From Syngnathus acus (Eukaryota; Chordata; Actinopteri; Syngnathiformes; Syngnathidae), in assembly GCF_901709675.1 (NCBI RefSeq), contig NC_051088.1, forward strand, positions 18,797,193 through 18,861,192: a stretch of 64,000 nt of DNA, written 5' to 3'. The notes below the pieces were generated by a model that saw only the letters and a list, made by a program, of their open reading frames with translations, was not told the DNA's origin and made no database searches. The position numbers and the translations under genes are program-made. Below are positions 58,101-64,000 of the stretch, one piece after another; position 1 is the first letter of the stretch; the number at the start of each line of letters is the position of its first letter.

Positions 58101-61100
58101 GTGGTATTGGGCGAGACAGATGTACTCGGGACTTGAAAGATGGGGTTGAATAACACAGGGGTGGTGGTGATAAACTGTGCTGGTCGAGTTACAGGTGTCT
58201 GATGCCGAATATCCTGTGGCCGAATATTTTTGTTCGGTAGAGCCACCATTGTGGAGACAATAGAAGCAGGAACTTGAGATGTCGGGGCAGAAGTCATTGG
58301 GTTAGGTGTGACAAATACGGTGATCTGGTTAGGAGAAATGGAACTGGACGAAGCAGGAATCTGTATGACGGAGTGAACACTTGTAATAGGTTTGGAGCCC
58401 GCGCCAGATTTGAGCATCACGCTGGCTTGGCTTGGACTACAGCTGGTGTTTGAACCGCTGCTAACGGCTAACGAATGACTGCCCTGAGTGGAAGTAGCTG
58501 GTTTAGGGCTTACACTCTGGACAACATTTGTGTTCGTGAAGGTCGAACAAAGGCTTGTAGTTGTACTTAAAGTGGAAGTGATACCAGGAGAGGATAAAGG
58601 GTTGTCGTTACTGCTGGGGGTGGTATTGAAGGTCACATGGTTAGGATGCATGCTGTGGCTGCTAGTAGCAGTTGACAAAGAAGGCTTGGCTTTAGTGTCT
58701 GATTCAGTAAGAGTGACAGATGTAGCAACGGGGGCTGGCATTTCTGCACTTAACTGAAGTTGTCTCTCTGGATCCATGGCTGACTTGGGGCTGTCTTTTG
58801 TCATGACGTCCCGAACCATATTCCCATGCACGGGCCGAAGAGGTTTGTTTGCGACGTCTAGAAGCTGGTTGAGTGAAGTGGGAGCGGGCCTGACTGTTCC
58901 TCCAGACTCTGGCAGTGGCGCTTTGTGCGTTGACTGCCTATCCACTGCTTGTAACTCCAAATCGGATTTCGGCTGTTGAGGAGCGGGAGGACGAGGACTT
59001 GTCATCCGTGGAGCCGATAACTCCCGCACAGGCTGAGGATGCGGCTGAGGCTGAGATACCTGACGTTGCTCGGACGCCATCATTATCTGACCTTCTCTGC
59101 TGCCCTCAGGAGGGTTACCTTGCAAACCATGGAAGGGACTCGGAGTCTGTTGTGTCTCCATGCTGCCACTTAATTGCGATACTGGATTTGGTGTTACTGA
59201 TGTGGGGCTTAGCATCATGGTTTGCCCCTGAGCATTAACCAGCTGTTGAGGTTGGGGAGGGCATGTGATGGCCACTTTCGGACCTTTCTGTCTTCCAGGA
59301 CTTGGTGTGGTTGATTTACGACTCGAAGCTGGGCTTGACCTTCGACTGTTGCTAGGACTGGCCCTTTTACTCGGTCCTCCAGACTGCTTGTCTGGTTTAG
59401 TGCCTCCCCCACCCGTACCAGTAGAAAAAGGTGGTTGACTGTTGCTAGCGTTATTTCCACCACTTCCACTGTTGCTATTGTTGCCTGGTAAAGTCAAGTT
59501 TGGAGGCGCCTGTCCAATGGCTTTCAATGTTGTGGGATTAAGGCCCTGTTGGTCAAATCCTCGGTTTAGGTTTGCCTGTCTGGGTGGCAGAGGAATGTTG
59601 ATTTTAGGGGGAAATAGCCCAGCAATTGAAGCATTGAGCCTTTCTGGCGAAAGGTTGATTTCTGAGGGCTCAGTGCTGGGTGGACGATTAGTTGGGGTGA
59701 GGGGGTGATGGTATGGCCTGGGACTGGCCCTGTTGGGGGTTTTTGGTCTGGAACTCTGCGAAGTTGTTGGAACGTTAGGGAAATGAATACCGGACATGGG
59801 TGCTCCTTGTTGAGGTTGTGTGGGCAATTGTTGTTGAGGACTGGCTCCAGTGTGCTGGGCCACTGATGACGGAACAGGGCCTTGCTTCATCACGTGGGTT
59901 GTGGAGCCCTGGTTGGGTGCCATCATCTGTTGGGTGCCGTTTCCAGACTGCATGGCCATTTCTGCACCACTTGGCCTATCCTGCTTGGGGTGGATCCCAG
60001 AAGTTGTCTCATCAGACCCAGTGCTTTGGGGACCCTGGCCTGGATCAGGAAGGGACATTCGTCGAGCAGTACCTGCAAGCTATAATGGAGAAGACAGTAG
60101 AGTTGACTCAAATACACTGCACACTGACAATCACTTTTCTTCTCTTTGCGTCAACACTGTATGTAGAAAACCTGACTTTACAAAACGTAGCTTTCCTTAA
60201 CAATTAAGTCTTTTCTTGAAGAACAGTTGCCATGAAATCACCAGTTGCGCTCACCTGGGGATTTATGATCAGGGGCATTCCTCTTGTTTTGTCAGGTGAC
60301 GGCGCTAACCCTGCATGTCCTTGAAGGCTGATCATAACAGGCATGTTCCCTTGCTGTGAAACCGGCAGTCTTTGTGCCTCGGGTTGATTGCCAACGACAC
60401 GAGGAGGAAGTTGACCTCCTGGAGCGATGGCCATGCGATTCTTCTGCTCTTGCTGCATCTTGAGCATCATCAACATCTGCTGCTGTTGCTGCGGTTCAAG
60501 GTTTAAATCCAGCAGGATTAGATCAGTGGGTATCTATTGCATCTTGCAAAATGATCTTGCAGTTTAATCAAATTACCTGTTGTTGTAGATGCTGCTGCTG
60601 ACCCTGCTGCTGTTGCAGCTGATGGTGTACCTGGGATTGGCCTTGAGCTGGGGTCTGTGGTCCTGTCATGCCTTGCTGCCCTTGAGGATTTTGGAGACCT
60701 TGCATTTGCAACTGTTGCATCTGCTGCTGCTGCTGCAGTTGTAATTGTTGCTGCATTTGCTGTTGTTGTTGAATGTGTTGCTGTTGTTGAATTTGCTGTT
60801 GTTGTTGTTGTTGTTGAATTTGCTGTTGTTGTTGAATTTGCTGCTGTTGTTGAATTTGCTGCTGTTGTTGAATTTGTTGCTGCTGTTGAATTTGCTGCTG
60901 CTGCTGTTGAATTTGCTGTTGTTGAATTTGCTGTTGGTGCTGTTGAATTTGCTGCTGTTGTTGCTGTTGGATTTGCTGTTGCATGTGTTGAATTTGTTGT
61001 TGCTGCTGTTGCGGCTGCTGTTGCGGTTGCTGCTGCTGCTGCTGCATGAATTGCATCGGTACCTGCTGCAATATCCTTTGATCACCTGTTTGACCAGGGA

Positions 61101-64000
61101 ATACTTGGGGCAAACAGATACCAAATGGAAACATGTCAACAAAGGTACAAAGAACTAGCTACAGCCTACAACTGGACATAGAAACCTAACATCTCTGGTT
61201 GCCTCACACATATCCAGCTCTGGTCCTCGAGGGCCGCTGGACTGCCTGTTTAAGCCTCCCTTGCTAAACACACCTAATTGAAATAATATCAGCTTGTCAG
61301 CTGATCATTTCAATTTGATGTATTACATAAGGGAGATGTGTAAAACAGGCAGGACAGCGGCCCTTGAGGACTGGGTCTAGCTAGCCCTGGGCTATATGAA
61401 GACCAACAACCCTGCGATTGACCCTATTTAAAACCAACTGTACTTAACTGAGCACAGCATGCACTCACCGCAAAAAAATTGTTTTTAGCAATGTCACCTG
61501 AAATCATGCCATTTACTATTCTCCTGCTTCAACATGCCACTAAAACTCAATGGACATTACAAATAAAATGACACCCAGGCAAGTGGATTTGTGTGTCATA
61601 CCTTGGTTCAAATTTGCCTCTAAAAAATATAGCATAATCAAAAAAAATACAGTATGTTTATGAGGCTAATTAATATCTATTTAATACAATGAATTTAAAA
61701 TATTCTAATGAAAAAAACAATTCCTAAATACCTGCCGGCCTGTTGGGAAAGTCAGCGAGCTTTGTACCAGAGTTGTCCAGGCCTAAACTCGGTTCGCCAC
61801 CAAAATTTTGCAGGTCAGAATCCTCCATAGTACCAGTCACATCCATACTACTAAAAATATAAGAAAACCATGTGTCAACTTGAATCATAATGGTAATGTA
61901 CAATATGCTTTGAAAACTTGTCTTTTTGTTGCCAATAAAACTGGTTACCCAGGTCCCTCGATTTGCTGAGGCCCTTCTCCATCTTTTGGCTTCTTCTTTC
62001 GTGCAGGTTTCTTTTTTTTGGGTTTGACCTGATTGCTCCCGCCTGCTTGCTTCCCTCCTGGTCCAAATTGGCTGGCTGAGATATCACTCTGCAGCAGATT
62101 TACCAGCAGGGGGCTTGTCAATGTTACATCTTTACTGACAGGGAAACCACCTGCCTGTGCACAAGGTCCCCCCATTGGAACCTGAGCCGGGAATTGGGAG
62201 TTAAAGTTCATGCCATGACCTGCAAAGTGTCCATTTCCCATTTGCATGTGCTGAGGGCCCCCCATCATGCCTTGTGCCTGCTGTACCTGCATATCAGGGA
62301 CCATCTGTTGGACCCCCAAATCGCCTGTCCCACTACTGGGATCTCCCAATTGATGTGGGTGTGCTTGAGCTGTCTGTTGTTGTTGTTGCTGCTGCTGCTG
62401 CTGCTGTTGTTGTTGCTGCAACATTACTTGCTGCTGCTGTTTCTGCTGCTGCTGTAACTGCTGCTGTTGCAACTGTTGTTGGATAAGAGGATGACCAGCA
62501 GGAAGCCTCAACTGTTGCCCATGCATACCCATCATTTGATTAGGATTGACGCTAAGTGGAACCTGTTGAGGCTGCTGCTGATTCATCTGCTGGTGGTGGT
62601 GTTGCTGTTGCTGAAGCTGTTGTTGCTGCTGCTGTTGCAGTTGATGCTGCTGTTGTAACTGTTGTTGTTGGAGATGGGCCATTTGCTGTTGCGGTGTCAT
62701 CTGCTGTGGGCCAACCTGGCCCTGGAACTGAGCCATGTTGCCTGGAACGTTTGGTGAGGGGCCACGCATCATCTGGCCAGGCATGACCCCAGAAGGTATT
62801 TTTCCTCCAAATGGCTGTTTGTTGCCTTGCATTTGGTTTACAACCATTTGTTCCATCATGGAATTCTGTTGTTGCTGCTGCTGCTGCTGTTGTTGTTGTT
62901 GTTGCAGGAGCATTGCCTGATGCCCTTGGCCTCCAACCATCTGACCCTGCCCATGAATCACCCCCTGGCCTTGTTGAGGCATCATTTGCTTGGGTGGGGT
63001 CATCCCTCCTCTCTGCCCTTGACTGAGGGGCCTTGAGAGGACAGTCTGACCTCCACCCTGGCCTTGAACCATCTGGCTGGGGGAGGAGGACACGGGTTGG
63101 GCCTGATGCTGGAGGCCTAAGATCGGGGTCTGAAGGCCTGGCTGCTGTTGCTGGGTCATGCTAGGCCCAGTAGCTGTACCTGGGGACTGACCTGGATGGC
63201 CACTTTGTACACCCATAACATTGGGTTGGGCATGGATTGAATTTGGTGTGGAGGATGGCTGCTGGACTCCTGATTCAAAGAGTGAAGGAAAACATTGGCA
63301 GCATTATCGTAAACAGGTATTGCAAACATTATTTAATGTTAAAAAAAATACATCCAAAGCACAAGCAGTATGCGAATATATTTTTTCAGAATATGCACTT
63401 TGTAAAGTTTAGCCTCAAAACTATGGTTTAATGACAGTGATCCACTGAGGGTATTTTACCTGTATGGGTCAATGTTTGGCTGCTCTGTAGCTGCTGATTA
63501 GATCCTCCACCGGGGGCTCCTGGCATGCCCACCTGCCCTTGAGCAAAGTTTTGGGTCGGATAGGCCATTGGCCGTTTCGGTATACCTGCGGGCAAAATTT
63601 GTTGACTTGTCATCTCAATGCCAATGTAATTCTTGTGATAAGCAGTAGTATATATAACAGTTGATTTATTTATAGTCACAATTATACACAGCGAAGAAAA
63701 GCGACCAACCTGGATGAACTTGTGCTCCTGGTTGTCCGTGTTGGGGCATTCCGATGAATCCTTGTTGCATGTTACCTTGTTGGTTGAGGGCTGCTCTTCC
63801 TGGTGAGCCAACACCCTGTGGAAAACCCTGCGGAGTTGTAGGCCTCTGAGCCATCATTGGGGGAGTTCCAGGTGAACCCTGTTGAAAAGGAGATGATGAA
63901 GACCCCGGCGATTTGGCAGTGAGATTCCCTTGGGGGCCACTTGTAGGTGGAATGGGTGGAGGAGGTCTCGGTGGTCCTACGACACCACCAGGGCCAACCT
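55197..64000 (-). CDS. ncoa6: NCOA6 (ASC-2/TRBP/PRIP), C-terminal part; 5' end beyond window
   Basis: Nuclear-receptor coactivator and subunit of the MLL3/MLL4 histone methyltransferase complexes. Exons in the window: 63710-64000 (continues), 63460-63585, 61949-63269, 61732-61850, 60577-61103, 60255-60488, 57157-60079, 56297-56347, 56172-56202, 55698-55739, 55334-55473, 55197-55243; about 1950 codons (human protein 2063 aa). Landmarks: Gln-rich N-terminal half; NR box 1 in SPLLVNLLQSDIS (about 62088-62117); the Lys-rich PKKKKPARKKK segment; RPKTPNRASPRPY and SPERLNASIAGLFPP, which are near-identical to the mammalian protein; NR box 2 SLNQLLD (about 58855-58875), where human has LSQLL; long Ser/Thr/Pro-rich region; C-terminus ending AKRRKSK, as in human. 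Phases agree at every junction. The N-terminal several hundred residues are not in the window. Confidence 0.95.
56398..57076. mobile_element. DNA-transposon-like insert in an NCOA6 intron
   Basis: The left end TAGGGATGTGCTGATCACG and the right end, reverse-complemented TAGAGATGTCCAGATCACATG, form imperfect inverted repeats about 680 bases apart. Inside the left end is GTCCGAGTCCCATGATTTAG followed by an ACCGATCTGATACCTT-like segment, typical of GATACCGAT-rich elements widespread in fish. It sits between NCOA6 coding exons 57157-60079 and 56297-56347. There is no transposase. Confidence 0.6.
60577..61060 (-). repeat. ncoa6: coding Gln/Ile repeat tract in NCOA6
   Basis: Mixed CAA/CAG codons interrupted about every five to eight codons by isoleucine (ATT), with a recurring unit reading GAATTTGCTGTTGTTG on the plus strand. 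The array is densest at about 60785-60990. Open frames on the plus strand here (leucine or alanine/valine runs) are shadows of the repeat. Confidence 0.85.
62370..62906 (-). repeat. ncoa6: polyglutamine tracts in NCOA6 exon 61949-63269
   Basis: Several glutamine runs of mixed CAA and CAG codons (around 62380-62420, 62435-62480, 62590-62690 and 62868-62906), partly interrupted by His, Leu and Met. Mammalian NCOA6 also has polyglutamine, but nearer its N-terminus. The mixed codons suggest older, more stable tracts than pure CAG. Confidence 0.85.

Noticed and set aside
60657-61158. Plus-strand leucine-rich and alanine/valine-rich frames
   Set aside because: They are antisense readings of the NCOA6 CAA/CAG tract.

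Overview
The window is vertebrate nuclear DNA, most likely from a ray-finned (teleost) fish. It carries vertebrate-only gene families split into short exons with mostly small GT-AG introns. The intergenic DNA is AT-rich, full of microsatellites, and holds DNA-transposon remnants of kinds common in fish (Tc1-like and hAT-like). No bacterial operon, CRISPR array, plasmid or phage feature was seen. The species cannot be fixed from sequence reading alone.

Layout. About 1-8.1 kb is gene-poor, with a compound GATA/GA/GACA array, other simple repeats, a broken hAT-like element, a GC-richer block that may be a conserved non-coding element, and an unexplained exon-like block at the left edge. From 8.2 to 14.4 kb (minus strand) is DHX35, a DEAH-box RNA helicase, in 21 coding exons. 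From 16.3 to 17.9 kb (minus) is RAB5IF/RCAF1 (C20orf24), a small membrane protein, in 4 exons. From about 20.4 to 31.8 kb (plus) is ZHX3, a zinc-finger/homeobox transcription factor, with a CpG-rich promoter, at least one likely non-coding 5' exon and six coding exons. From 33.7 to 50.65 kb (minus) is PLCG1, phospholipase C gamma 1, in 31 coding exons totalling 3930 nt (1309 aa), plus a probable non-coding 5' exon near 51.6-51.85 kb. From 55.2 kb to the right edge (minus) is NCOA6, a nuclear-receptor coactivator; its 5' part lies outside the window.

All five genes have human orthologues on chromosome 20q (established knowledge). The ZHX3/PLCG1 tail-to-tail pair is as in human. DHX35, RAB5IF and NCOA6 are far closer here than in human, which suggests conserved synteny with local rearrangement. 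The genes do not form one pathway: they cover RNA helicase action, mitochondrial/ER membrane assembly, transcription, phosphoinositide signalling and coactivation.

Exon boundaries were placed by hand from splice signals, reading-frame phase and remembered family sequence. Summed exon lengths are exact multiples of three for DHX35 (2100), RAB5IF (384), ZHX3 (3186) and PLCG1 (3930), which supports the models; single boundaries may still be off by a base or two. No wholly new system was recognised. The items most worth checking are an 18S-rRNA-like fragment inside a PLCG1 intron, paired full CRE palindromes beside a YY1-like start at DHX35, a ZHX3 coding region broken by five introns, and a Q/I minisatellite coding tract in NCOA6.
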